A DNA stretch of 64,000 bases from positions 78,220-142,219 of the forward strand of contig JAJDBT010000072.1 in the NCBI GenBank assembly GCA_029261215.1. Reading direction: 5' to 3'. The notes beneath the pieces are model-generated. The model saw only the letters and a program-made list of their open reading frames with translations, was not told the origin of the DNA and did not search any database. This DNA comes from Nitrospirota bacterium (GTDB lineage: Bacteria; Nitrospirota; Nitrospiria; SBBL01; JAADHI01). A program made the translations under genes and the position numbers. Each line of letters opens with the position of its first letter. Position 1 is the stretch's first letter. Below are positions 44,291 through 52,918 of the stretch, in pieces.

Positions 44291-45104
44291 GATGACCACC
44301 CTTCATGGCATATTGAGGAATCAGAGTACTGATCGCAGGAATCAAGGGCTCGGGTGAAAATCCAAATTCTGCCTTGACTCGATTGATCGAAATTTCTGGA
44401 AAACGGGATACTTTTGTGTGATCCGCCATTGTCACGCGGCAGCCGGTCTGTTTTTTGATCTCCGACATCAAACTCCGGTTACTCGTATTTTTTCCGCTCG
44501 CGACATTGTAAAGCCGATACTGGCCAAAGGCTGAAATCTTCGGAAGCAGAGCGACCACATCCGCAATGCTGACATAGTCTTTTTCGGAGGCCATACTGGA
44601 GGAAAGGATCACCTTTCCGCGCTCAACGGCATCACGGATCACAGAAGATAAAAAATCAGTGCTGCCGTCCTTTTTACCAAAGACATTTGAAAGCCTGGCC
44701 ACCCGGACACCCGGCCGCTCCGAAGAAAAACAAAGCGACTCCCCCATCAATTTGGAGAGATTGTAAAGATCATCCGGATCATTTGAATTGACCCGGACAT
44801 CAGCCATTTCATCCCCCTGATTTCCCTTGAGGTAAAGCCGGGTTGAGGAGAGGTATAAAAATGAATCAAAGGAACAATTTTCCAGGAGGTTCAACAAACG
44901 AAAAACATGCGCCCGCACGGTGTCAAAAGGTCTCTCCCGAAAATCAGCGGTCAATCCGATGCAATAGATCACGTGACCCAGGTTTTGTCCGTAGATCGCA
45001 GGGTCGTCCCGATAAGGGGTATAACACTCTGCCCCCTCAGCGACCAGAGACGCGTTCAAGTGAGAGCCAATAAAACCGCTTGAGCCGAAAACCGTGAATT
45101 TCAT
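44283..45104 (-). CDS. NAD(P)-dependent sugar epimerase/dehydratase (reductase candidate)
   Basis: A 273-residue short-chain dehydrogenase of the extended/atypical type. The nucleotide-binding FGSSGFIGSHL is at 6-16 (a GxSGFIG variant of GxxGxxG), YLSSTRLY and the catalytic YNLSK pair near 115-119 follow. In a pathway with CDP-glucose dehydratase, C-methyltransferase and 3,5-epimerase, it is the natural candidate for the final 4-keto reduction. That assignment is from context. It is flanked by overlaps on both sides. Confidence 0.82.
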   Translation of the reverse strand: MKFTVFGSSGFIGSHLNASLVAEGAECYTPYRDDPAIYGQNLGHVIYCIGLTADFRERPFDTVRAHVFRLLNLLENCSFDSFLYLSSTRLYLKGNQGDEMADVRVNSNDPDDLYNLSKLMGESLCFSSERPGVRVARLSNVFGKKDGSTDFLSSVIRDAVERGKVILSSSMASEKDYVSIADVVALLPKISAFGQYRLYNVASGKNTSNRSLMSEIKKQTGCRVTMADHTKVSRFPEISINRVKAEFGFSPEPLIPAISTLIPQYAMKGGHHD

Positions 45105-45589
45105 GTGCGCATCCCTACCTGTTTCGCCGGACTACCCACATTGATCGAATAGGGGGCCAGTTCATGATTCACCAGGGCATTTGCCCCGACCACACAGCCT
45201 TTTCTGAGAATCGCACCATCCAGAATGACCGAATTTGCTCCAATCCAGACATCCGCTTCAACGACAATTCCGCCTTTGCTTGGGGCGAAGCCCTGTTCTG
45301 AGATTTTCATACCTCTCGATTTAAAGGCATGGTTGACCGGTGCGAAGGTGCAGTTTGCCGCAACCAGCACGTCTTCCCCGATTTCCACGCCGTTTCCCGA
45401 ATAAATCACGACCCCGGCATTGAGGAGACTATTCCGGCCAATGCGCACATCTCCCGAACCACCAACGGGCTTAATCTTTACAAAGGCATCAATGGTGACC
45501 CCTTCATCAATGACGATACGGCTTCCCCGGACAGAATCTTCAATATCGGCCAGAGGGGAAATCTTTGCTTTATCAGAAATCACAAGCAC
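45101..45589 (-). CDS. Left-handed beta-helix acyltransferase
   Basis: A 162-residue hexapeptide-repeat protein (IGRNSLLNAGVVIYSG, VEIGEDVLVAANC, VWIGANSVILDGAILRKG, VVGANALVNHELA), ending YSINVGSPAKQVG as acetyltransferases do. The HAF segment in APVNHAF supplies the catalytic-type His. It probably acetylates or otherwise acylates a sugar in this operon. The likely start is GTG 45589 after GAGGA; a TTG at 45610 would overlap the previous gene. Confidence 0.82.
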   Translation of the reverse strand: MLVISDKAKISPLADIEDSVRGSRIVIDEGVTIDAFVKIKPVGGSGDVRIGRNSLLNAGVVIYSGNGVEIGEDVLVAANCTFAPVNHAFKSRGMKISEQGFAPSKGGIVVEADVWIGANSVILDGAILRKGCVVGANALVNHELAPYSINVGSPAKQVGMRT

Positions 45590-45590
45590 A

Positions 45591-46076
45591 TCAATTCCTC
45601 GACACAACAAGAGAGGCTAAACGTTCGCTGGTAACACCTTGATCCCAGGCACGCCATTTCGCATGTTTTTCTAACAAGTCCTGATGGTCTTTGAGTTTTA
45701 AAACCACAAGATCTGGGTGATTCAAATCAATCGACTGGCCGGTTTGTTCGAAAAGCACGGCCTCAATTTTTTCCTGATTCAAATCGTTCGAATCGACATG
45801 AATCGCCGGCAGTTCATTTGCACCAAAAACTTTTGTACTGCCCTGACCCGAAGGGAGAAAAATAGCACCTGTCGCAAAATCAACCGCAAAAGCCACCACT
45901 CCCGGGATGATAAAAAACAGCAAACCGATACCGTCTAAAATAGCCACTCCAGCATCAATGCGTCCTGTTTTCTGACCTCTGCGTTCGGGGTACAACAGTG
46001 TGCCGCAGGCAGTCAGTTGAAAAACAAACAAGACCGTGAAAAACCCAGTCAAGAAACGATAAGCACAATTTTTCAT
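45591..46076 (-). CDS. Small lipoprotein with a membrane segment, unrecognised
   Basis: A 161-residue protein with a lipoprotein signal ending LTAC (Cys24), a GTLLYPERRGQKTGRID segment, and a hydrophobic stretch ~46-72 (DGIGLLFFIIPGVVAFAVDF). A polar C-terminal half follows (LNQEKIEAVLFEQTGQ...). It recalls small lipoproteins of unknown function in polysaccharide or envelope loci, but I cannot name a family. It is odd as the only exported product in an otherwise cytoplasmic sugar-modification operon. It fits between rfbC-like (14-base gap) and the acyltransferase. Confidence 0.7.
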   Translation of the reverse strand: MKNCAYRFLTGFFTVLFVFQLTACGTLLYPERRGQKTGRIDAGVAILDGIGLLFFIIPGVVAFAVDFATGAIFLPSGQGSTKVFGANELPAIHVDSNDLNQEKIEAVLFEQTGQSIDLNHPDLVVLKLKDHQDLLEKHAKWRAWDQGVTSERLASLVVSRN

Positions 46077-46090
46077 ACGATTTTCCTTTA

Positions 46091-46627
46091 TTAAAATGGG
46101 TGATAGGCCTGATCTTTTTCGCTTAAAACCGGCGGATGAATGGGCCAGGAAATGCCAAAAGCCGGATCATTCCAGGGCAAACCGCACGCACTTGTTGGCT
46201 GATAGGCTGTAGACATCAGGTAGAATACTTCTGTTTCATCCTGAAGCGTCTGAAACCCATGTGCGAAACCTTCTGGAATAAAAGCCATTCGCCGGTTTTC
46301 CTGATCCAGCGTGAACGCCTCCCATTTTTTAAAACTCGGAGATTCGGGACGCAGATCCACAATGACATCATAAATCGCGCCTCGCATACATTGCACTAAC
46401 TTTGCTTCTTCATTCGGCGTGTTTTGAAAATGCAAACCTCGAAGAATACCTCTTTTTTTATTGAATGAAAGATTGCATTGGGCAATCTCAAAATCGATCC
46501 CATGCGCCTTAAATGCTGATTTGCAGAATGTCCGTGCAAAAAATCCGCGATGATCCTCATGGGCTTCGATATCGATGAGAAAGGCTCCTTTCAGGGTCGT
46601 TTCTGTAAACACCATTTTTTGAATCAA
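46091..46627 (-). CDS. rfbC: dTDP-4-dehydrorhamnose 3,5-epimerase family (RmlC-like)
   Basis: A 178-residue cupin with the RmlC signature: EDHRGFFARTFC, ILRGLHFQN (catalytic His), GAIYDVIVDLRPESPSF (catalytic Asp downstream) and FIPEGFAHGFQTL. In classical pathways it epimerises dTDP-4-keto-6-deoxyglucose. Here the adjacent dehydratase and nucleotidyltransferase are CDP-glucose types, so the substrate is probably a CDP-linked 4-keto-6-deoxy sugar. No rmlA, rmlB or rmlD is in the window. Confidence 0.88.
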   Translation of the reverse strand: MIQKMVFTETTLKGAFLIDIEAHEDHRGFFARTFCKSAFKAHGIDFEIAQCNLSFNKKRGILRGLHFQNTPNEEAKLVQCMRGAIYDVIVDLRPESPSFKKWEAFTLDQENRRMAFIPEGFAHGFQTLQDETEVFYLMSTAYQPTSACGLPWNDPAFGISWPIHPPVLSEKDQAYHPF

Positions 46628-46666
46628 TGCTTCCTTTTGCGGATTAAATAAAAAGAACGATGAACA

Positions 46667-47902
46667 TTAGGTAAAAACATGTATGCGCGGAATCGGCACG
46701 ACAAAACGTCCGTGCCATTCTCGAATAAAAGACATTTGTTGCATGACCTCTTCCTTGATATTCCAGGGAAGAATCACAAGATAGTCCGGCCGTGTTTCCT
46801 TGATTTTTTCCGGTGAATACACCGGAATTCGGCTTCCGGGTAAAAACCGCCCTTGTTTGTTCGGATTCATATCCACGGTGTAGGGCAAGAGGTCGGGCCG
46901 AATCCCGCAATAATTCAAGAGTGTATTTCCTTTTGCGGGTGCGCCGTAGGCCGCTACTTTTTTTTCGTCGTATCGCAGTGAAATTAAGTAGGTCAAAAAA
47001 CCCAGACGGGCTTCCTGAACCTTTTCCGAAAATTCGGCATAGGTCTCGATCCGAGTCAGGCCGGCGTCCATTTCCTTTGCGCTCAATTGCCGTACGGCTT
47101 CTGTCTCCTGCTCGCTTTGATCCGCTTCGTGACAAAGGTAGATCCGCAGAGAGCCACCATGTGTTTCAAGGAGGTCTACATCAAAAACCTTCAGGTTGTG
47201 TTTGGAAAAAATTTGTCTCGCGGTCAAAAAGGAAAGATATGAAAAATGCTCGTGATAGATCGTATCAAACTGATTGTGCTCAATGAGGGACAACAGGTGT
47301 GGAAATTCAAGGGTAATGCGGCCTCCCGGTTTAAGCAGAAGCTTGAGGCCTGCGACAAAATCATGCAGATCAGGCACATGCGCCAGAACATTATTGCCAA
47401 TCAGCAAGTCAGCGGAAATCCCTTCCTCCAGCATTTTTTTCGCAGTTTCGACACCCAAAAACGCGACCCGCGTCGGAACCCCTTTTTCTATCGCAAAAGA
47501 AGCTACATTTGCAGCGGGTTCGACGCCCAGGATCGGAATGCCCTGCGTTTTAAAATGTTCCAGTAAATACCCGTCATTGCTCGCGATTTCGATGACCTGA
47601 CTTGTCGCATTGAGCCTAAAGCGCTTGATGACCTCATCGGTGTATTGTTTCACGTGTTCGACCCAGGTACTCGAATACGAAGAAAAATAAGCGTACTCGT
47701 GGAAAATTTTAGCGGGAGACTGGTATTCAGGAAGTTGAACCAAAAAGCAGGATTCACAGACTTTGGGATGCAGCGGGTAAGAGGTTTCCGGTTCATCCAG
47801 CTGCTTTTCCGAGAGATAGGCATTTGAAAGCGGCGCGCTTCCCAGATCGCAAAAAGAGTGTTTCAAGGCTGTCCCGCAAAATCTGCATTTCTGATGCATC
47901 AT
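46667..47902 (-). CDS. Sugar C-methyltransferase (TylC3/NovU-like, Methyltransf_13/25/14 architecture)
   Basis: A 411-residue protein with an N-terminal zinc-binding region (CRFCG at 5-9, CESCFLVQ near 49). The central SAM domain carries VIEIASNDGYLLEHF, and the C-terminal domain AAYGAPAKGNTLLNYCG. This is the architecture of C-3 methyltransferases acting on NDP-4-keto-6-deoxy sugars to make branched sugars such as mycarose or yersiniose precursors. It overlaps the CDP-glucose dehydratase by four bases (ATGA), so its substrate is most likely CDP-4-keto-6-deoxyglucose or a derivative. Confidence 0.87.
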   Translation of the reverse strand: MMHQKCRFCGTALKHSFCDLGSAPLSNAYLSEKQLDEPETSYPLHPKVCESCFLVQLPEYQSPAKIFHEYAYFSSYSSTWVEHVKQYTDEVIKRFRLNATSQVIEIASNDGYLLEHFKTQGIPILGVEPAANVASFAIEKGVPTRVAFLGVETAKKMLEEGISADLLIGNNVLAHVPDLHDFVAGLKLLLKPGGRITLEFPHLLSLIEHNQFDTIYHEHFSYLSFLTARQIFSKHNLKVFDVDLLETHGGSLRIYLCHEADQSEQETEAVRQLSAKEMDAGLTRIETYAEFSEKVQEARLGFLTYLISLRYDEKKVAAYGAPAKGNTLLNYCGIRPDLLPYTVDMNPNKQGRFLPGSRIPVYSPEKIKETRPDYLVILPWNIKEEVMQQMSFIREWHGRFVVPIPRIHVFT

Positions 47903-48966
47903 ACCGGCACCCTCTCCTGGTTTTTTAAAATCTCCTGCAAGGTCACTTGCTGCATGTCCTCACCTGCCTTAAAGGCTTTGTACCAATCGACCAACGAGAT
48001 CAACGCACATTCCAGCGAGACTTTGGGTATCCAGCCAAGTTGGGTTCGGGCTTTGGATGAATCCAGTTTTAACACCCTGGCTTCATGAGGATGTTCGGCC
48101 TGATCTGTTTCCCAGTGTGATTTACTTCCAAAGGCCTGAATCAGTTTATCGGCCACCCATGCCACAGAACGCACGCCTTCTTCGGAAGGGCCAAAATTCC
48201 ATGCACCTGAATATAAACAGCCCATGTCCCACAAACGTTCCGAAAGCAATAAATAACCTTCCAGCGGATTTTGGACATGCTGCCAGGGCCGCACCGCCTC
48301 CGGGAAACGCAGATGAATCGGCATATCATTTAAAAGGCCTTGCATGATGTCCGGAACGAGGCGGTCTTTCGCCCAATCTCCTCCGCCAATCACGTTGCCC
48401 GCACGGACGGTCGCGACGGCGATTTCCTGGTGATTTAAATATGATTCCCGATAAGCCGCTGTGATGAGTTCGGCACAGCCTTTACTACTGGAATAAGGAT
48501 CGAAACCGCCCATCGCATCCGCTTCGGTGTAAAACAGCCCGCTTTCATTATTTTGATAACACTTGTCACTCGTCACGACGATCACCACACGCACCGTATT
48601 AGAACGCCGTACGGCTTCTAATAAATGTGCCGTCCCCATGACATTTGTCCGATAGGTTTCAAGCGGGTTTTTGTATGAAGAACGCACCAGGGATTGTGCC
48701 GCCATGTGGATGACAATTTCAGGCCGCCGCTCGGCCATCGTCATTTGGAGATCATTCAAATCCGCCAAATCGCCCATCACAGAAAACATACCCTCTTCCA
48801 CCCGCGCTGCTTCAAAAAGGGAAGGACTCGTCGGCGGCTCAAGCGCATAACCGGTGAGTTCGGCAGAAAGCGTTTGCAACCAAAGTGAAAGCCAACTGCC
48901 TTTAAAACCGGTGTGACCCGTAATCAATACCCGTTTTCCTCTCCAAAAATTGAGATTCATCACCAT
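47899..48966 (-). CDS. rfbG: CDP-glucose 4,6-dehydratase
   Basis: A 355-residue extended SDR enzyme. It has GHTGFKGSWLSLWL (nucleotide site), HMAAQSLVRSSYKNPLETYRTNVMGT, VVVTSDKCYQN, the catalytic YSSSKGCAE and VRAGNVIGGGDWAKDRLVPD. The last segment and the HTGFKGSWL start are diagnostic of CDP-glucose rather than dTDP-glucose dehydratases. It forms CDP-4-keto-6-deoxyglucose. It lies directly after rfbF with a seven-base overlap; ATG 48960 is an alternative start. Confidence 0.93.
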   Translation of the reverse strand: MVMNLNFWRGKRVLITGHTGFKGSWLSLWLQTLSAELTGYALEPPTSPSLFEAARVEEGMFSVMGDLADLNDLQMTMAERRPEIVIHMAAQSLVRSSYKNPLETYRTNVMGTAHLLEAVRRSNTVRVVIVVTSDKCYQNNESGLFYTEADAMGGFDPYSSSKGCAELITAAYRESYLNHQEIAVATVRAGNVIGGGDWAKDRLVPDIMQGLLNDMPIHLRFPEAVRPWQHVQNPLEGYLLLSERLWDMGCLYSGAWNFGPSEEGVRSVAWVADKLIQAFGSKSHWETDQAEHPHEARVLKLDSSKARTQLGWIPKVSLECALISLVDWYKAFKAGEDMQQVTLQEILKNQERVPV

Positions 48967-49727
48967 GTTTTCCAGGGGGCTTTTCCCGATTCCCAGAGGG
49001 CTTCAATCTGACGCTGGTCGCGGAGCGTATCCATTGGCTGCCAAAACCCTTTATGAAAATAGGCAGAAAGATGCCCTTCTGCGGCAAGTCTTTCCATCGG
49101 CTCCTTTTCCCATGACGTTTGATCCTGATCGATATAGTCAATTACCCTGGGGGATAAAACGAAAAACCCGCCGTTGATCCATCCGCCATCCCCCAAAGGC
49201 TTTTCAAGAAAACCTTGCACTGAGGTGCCTTCCATTTCGAGCGCACCATAACGCCCCGGAGGTTGAACCGCAGTCACGGTCGCAAGTTTTCCGTGAGACT
49301 GATGAAATGCAGTCAGCTTTCGGATATCCACATTCGCCACACCATCTCCATAGGTAAAACAGAAATCTTCATCACCAAGATAATCACGCACCCGTTTTAA
49401 ACGACCGCCCGTCATCGTTGATTCACCTGTATGAATAAGGGTCACTCGCCAGGGTTCAGCGTGGTTTTCGTGGACTTCCAGCTTTTGATGTTCAACGTCA
49501 ATGGTGACATCCGACATATGAAGGAAATAATTACTGAAATACTCCTTGATCATGTAGCCTTTGTAGCCCAGACAAATGATGAAGTCGTTAATGCCGTGCG
49601 CGGAGTAAATCTTCATGATGTGCCAGAGGATCGGTTTCCCGCCAATATGAACCATCGGTTTCGGTTTGGCATGCGTCTCTTCACTGATGCGAGAGCCTAA
49701 TCCCCCTGCGAGAATCACTGCCTTCAC
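48960..49727 (-). CDS. rfbF: Glucose-1-phosphate cytidylyltransferase
   Basis: A 255-residue nucleotidyltransferase beginning (GTG) KAVILAGGLGSRISEET, the RfbF signature. KPMVHIGGKPILWHIMK, TYGDGVANVDI and GGFFVLSPRVIDYI follow. It makes CDP-glucose from glucose-1-phosphate and CTP, opening the deoxysugar pathway. The GTG at 49727 is preferred (GAGGG upstream, matches family length of ~257); an ATG at 49745 lacks a ribosome-binding site. First gene of the 14-kb operon; a sigma54-type promoter lies ~85 bases upstream. Confidence 0.92.
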   Translation of the reverse strand: MKAVILAGGLGSRISEETHAKPKPMVHIGGKPILWHIMKIYSAHGINDFIICLGYKGYMIKEYFSNYFLHMSDVTIDVEHQKLEVHENHAEPWRVTLIHTGESTMTGGRLKRVRDYLGDEDFCFTYGDGVANVDIRKLTAFHQSHGKLATVTAVQPPGRYGALEMEGTSVQGFLEKPLGDGGWINGGFFVLSPRVIDYIDQDQTSWEKEPMERLAAEGHLSAYFHKGFWQPMDTLRDQRQIEALWESGKAPWKTW

Positions 49728-49809
49728 TTCAAAAACCCTCGGCATAAAAAATCAACAAACACTTCATTTCATAAAAACCCTGTAGAAAAATGATTTCAAC
49801 TTTATGAGA

Positions 49810-49826
49810 TGCAATATGCTTGCCAA
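49810..49826 (-). promoter_or_regulatory. Sigma54 promoter of the glycan-csrA-fliW operon
   Basis: Minus-strand TTGGCAAGCATATTGCA: GG and GC of the -24/-12 elements are separated by exactly ten bases, with TTGGCA and TTGCA both matching the RpoN consensus. rfbF begins ~80 bases downstream. It would place glycan synthesis under the same sigma factor as flgF and flgI. Confidence 0.75.
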
Positions 49827-50027
49827 ATAAAAAAACTGTTTATTTTTTAGAAGAATCAACCTGGGCGGAAGCGCACCATTTGAAGCGCCCTAATGTAGAG
49901 GGACAGCGAAACCAGAAAACCAGCAGAATCGTTCTTTTAGGCTCAGATCAGCGAATAGGCAGGCGGGTTAAAATTGTCATTATTTTGACGAGATTAAGAC
50001 TGATTATGACAGAGAACAAAAATCGAT

Positions 50028-51245
50028 TTATCGGAGAAAATCAAGCAGGGAACGTTGCACAATTCTTGCGGCAGCCGCGCGTGTCGCTTCCAGCATGGAT
50101 TCCTGTAACAAGAGACTCGAGATGACCGTGGGCAGATCCACATCTTCCGTTTCTGATTTAAGGCGTGAAACCGTGAGTTTAAAATCTTCGAGAATACTCT
50201 CAGTGGTTTCGGCCCGGTTCAACCTCGCACCGATCAAAGCGCGTTCATGATTGACCTGATCCTGGGCCGCAGACAAATCTCCCAGGGCATTTTGAATGCC
50301 CGTGACGTCATTGCTCTCGAAGGCGACCTGAAGCTCACCCACTATCGCGAGAACATCCACTCCGCCGCCTGCGCCCTTAAAGAGACGGTCACCGGGCAAG
50401 TTTTTGACGATACGGGTATTTTCTCCAACCAAGATCTCATTTTCCGCAGAGTCGCCCAAGTAGGTGCCCGCCAGCTGATTGACGCCCGGCCCAGCGCCCA
50501 CAAGCGTGGTAAAGGCTGTTCCTGAATTCGGGGTCGCCGCCGAGGTACCGCCCACTGCATTGGAAGTAAATACAAGATGATCGACCTCAAAAGACACTGA
50601 AACACTCAGGCCCGCCGTTTGAAATGTCGTATTGGCATTAATCGCTGCTTCAACAGAAGCCGCGAACTGCGGGCCGGTCGCACCCACAATCGGGTTGAGG
50701 GTCACGTTATCCGTCACCCCGTCAATGGTCATATTTAAAACATCATTGCTCGCCGCAGTAATGGTCAGCGGAGGCGTGATGGCCGTTCCAATAAAAGTCC
50801 CTTTGTTCACAAAAGGAGAGGTCTCCACCTTGTTGCCTGCAAAAAGATACACGCCGCCAAGATTGGTATTGCCCGACGCAACCAGTTGGTCATAAATCTG
50901 GCGTATTTCCGCAGCCATAATAGAACGGTCTTCGGCTGTGTTGGTCGCGTTTGCCCCCTGAACCGCCAACTCCCGCGCACGAATCAACTGTTCCTGGACG
51001 GTTTGCAGCACGCTTTCACTTCCAGACATGTGTGCGTTTAAGCGGTCAAGGTTTTTCAAGTATTGACCCGACGCTTCCAGTGATTTTTCATATTGAATAA
51101 CTTCGGCCTGGCCAATGGGATCGTCCGAGGGTTTGTTAATACGTTTTCCACCCGTGACCTGTTCCTGTAATCTCAAGAGAGACGCCGACTGTTGTTGAAG
51201 CCGACTCGCCACCTGATCAAACATCATTTTTTCTGAAACACGCAT
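50028..51245 (-). CDS. flgL: Flagellar hook-filament junction protein FlgL
   Basis: A 405-residue protein with flagellin-like termini: MRVSEKMMFDQVASRLQQQ at the start, KRINKPSDDPIGQAE, and a C-terminal SSLLLQESMLEATRAAAARI. HAP3 joins hook to filament together with FlgK. Typical length is ~300; the surplus includes an insert at ~159-242 that resembles residues ~436-520 of FliD in this window. Last gene of the flgM-N-K-L block. Confidence 0.93.
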   Translation of the reverse strand: MRVSEKMMFDQVASRLQQQSASLLRLQEQVTGGKRINKPSDDPIGQAEVIQYEKSLEASGQYLKNLDRLNAHMSGSESVLQTVQEQLIRARELAVQGANATNTAEDRSIMAAEIRQIYDQLVASGNTNLGGVYLFAGNKVETSPFVNKGTFIGTAITPPLTITAASNDVLNMTIDGVTDNVTLNPIVGATGPQFAASVEAAINANTTFQTAGLSVSVSFEVDHLVFTSNAVGGTSAATPNSGTAFTTLVGAGPGVNQLAGTYLGDSAENEILVGENTRIVKNLPGDRLFKGAGGGVDVLAIVGELQVAFESNDVTGIQNALGDLSAAQDQVNHERALIGARLNRAETTESILEDFKLTVSRLKSETEDVDLPTVISSLLLQESMLEATRAAAARIVQRSLLDFLR

Positions 51246-51266
51246 CAGATCATCCTCTGGCTTCTT

Positions 51267-52910
51267 TTAATTTTTCATCGCTAAAATCGTCTGAAAGAGT
51301 TCATCCGCAGTGGTAATGACGCGCGCCGCTGCTTCATATGCACGTTGAAATTTAATAATATTGGTCATTTCTTCATCCAGCGAAACGCCGGAGGTTTCCT
51401 GTCGCATACTTTGCAGCTGTGAACGGATTTGAGTCTCAACCGTTAATCCACGCTGGGCCGTCTGGGCATTTGTGCCGACATCCCCGACAAAACCACCATA
51501 AAAAGCCTGAAAGGTATTTCCCGACAGGGATGAAATACTCTGATCCTGAATAGCGGCCATCAAATTGGCGTTACTGTTGTCTCCCGGCGCACCGGCGGCC
51601 GTTGCGGCCGCAGCGACCTGGTCTGCATTGCTCAATGACAGTGCCATCCGGCCTGCGGAACCTTCATGTGCAGAGACACGAAAAGTATCCCCGTTGGCAG
51701 GGACACCGCTGGCGATATTAATGGAGAGTCCTTCAAAGGTTTGCGGCAGCGCCCCGGGCGTAGAGGCCGCCCCCGTGGTGCGATTGGTGACGGTATAGTT
51801 CCCTCCCGCCACACTCACATCGTATTGATCCAGAGTCAGTACAGAAGCGTCTGCAATCGTCACACTCAATACCCCGTTACCGGTATTTGCATTAAGGCCC
51901 CTCGCAGAAGGCGCAAGCGACGCCAAAAGATCATTTCCGGTCGATCCGTCCAAACCAAACCCCGCACGATGCTGCTGATTAACCTCATTTGTCGTTGCAG
52001 CGGCCAGTTGATCCAGGGATTCAAGGTAACCGGGAATGGTGTTGTCCCGGACATCAATCAAGCCGCTCAGTCGTCCGTTTGAAATATTCGAGGTAATATT
52101 GGTGACGGAGCCACTTCCGGAATCAAAGGCAACATCTACAAAACCACTTTTATCCGCATTCGCGACCGCGACCAAAGACTGGGCATTAATTCCTTCCACA
52201 AGGGCCTTCCCACTGCCAACAAAAATCGTGACCTGACCATCGTCTCCCTCAAAGGTTTGTATCGCTATCCGCTCTGAAATGTCATTAATGAGGTTTTGAC
52301 GTTTATCCTGAAGATCATTCGGATTTTGTCCTTGTAGTGTAGACTGCTTGATTTCTCTGTTTAATTCGGCGACTTGCGAAGCGAACTGATTGATTTCTCC
52401 CAGCACACCCACCACTTCTTTGTTCGCATCCGTTTGAACCTGCCGGAACTGCCTGTCGAGGGTGACAAATTGCTGTGATAGTTGTTTCGTCCGCTCCAAA
52501 AGCTGGCTGCGGGCCGAGCGATCCTGAGGGTTGGTCGAAAGGTCTTGAACAGCAGAAAAAAAGTCCGAAAAAGCCAGGCCAAGACCCGTCCCTTCGGCAT
52601 CGGTAAAGGAGAGTTCGAGCCGGTTTAAAAGTCCCGCTTCAGTTTGAAGGCGGCCAAAACGGGATTCGCCCGCTGTAATCTGTTGTTCAAAAAAGGTATT
52701 GACGACGCGACGAATTTCGGCCACTTCCACACCGCTTCCGGTTTGTCCCGGAATACTGTTGATCGGGAAAGTGGTTTCTAAGAGGACTTCCTGACGGCTA
52801 TAACCGGGCGTACTGACATTCGCGATATTTTGCGAGGTGACTTCAAGGCCTTTTTGATTCGCAAAAAGCGCCGATCGTCCCGAATTAAACATACTTGAAA
52901 TGCCTGACAT
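51267..52910 (-). CDS. flgK: Flagellar hook-associated protein FlgK (HAP1)
   Basis: A 547-residue protein. The N-terminal MSGISSMFNSGRSALFANQKGLEVTSQNIANVSTPGYSRQEV (in segments) is the FlgK signature, and the C terminus has GVSLDEEMTNIIKFQRAYEAAARVI and TTADELFQTIL. It forms the first junction zone on the hook. The gap to flgL is ~21 bases and to flgN eight bases. Confidence 0.95.
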   Translation of the reverse strand: MSGISSMFNSGRSALFANQKGLEVTSQNIANVSTPGYSRQEVLLETTFPINSIPGQTGSGVEVAEIRRVVNTFFEQQITAGESRFGRLQTEAGLLNRLELSFTDAEGTGLGLAFSDFFSAVQDLSTNPQDRSARSQLLERTKQLSQQFVTLDRQFRQVQTDANKEVVGVLGEINQFASQVAELNREIKQSTLQGQNPNDLQDKRQNLINDISERIAIQTFEGDDGQVTIFVGSGKALVEGINAQSLVAVANADKSGFVDVAFDSGSGSVTNITSNISNGRLSGLIDVRDNTIPGYLESLDQLAAATTNEVNQQHRAGFGLDGSTGNDLLASLAPSARGLNANTGNGVLSVTIADASVLTLDQYDVSVAGGNYTVTNRTTGAASTPGALPQTFEGLSINIASGVPANGDTFRVSAHEGSAGRMALSLSNADQVAAAATAAGAPGDNSNANLMAAIQDQSISSLSGNTFQAFYGGFVGDVGTNAQTAQRGLTVETQIRSQLQSMRQETSGVSLDEEMTNIIKFQRAYEAAARVITTADELFQTILAMKN

Positions 52911-52918
52911 CTTAAGTC

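Noticed and set aside
50028..50035. TCCGATAA on the minus strand, like a sigma28 -10, ahead of the sugar operon
   Set aside because: It is formed by the last codons of flgL (Leu-Arg-stop) and there is no TAAA-like -35 at the proper distance.
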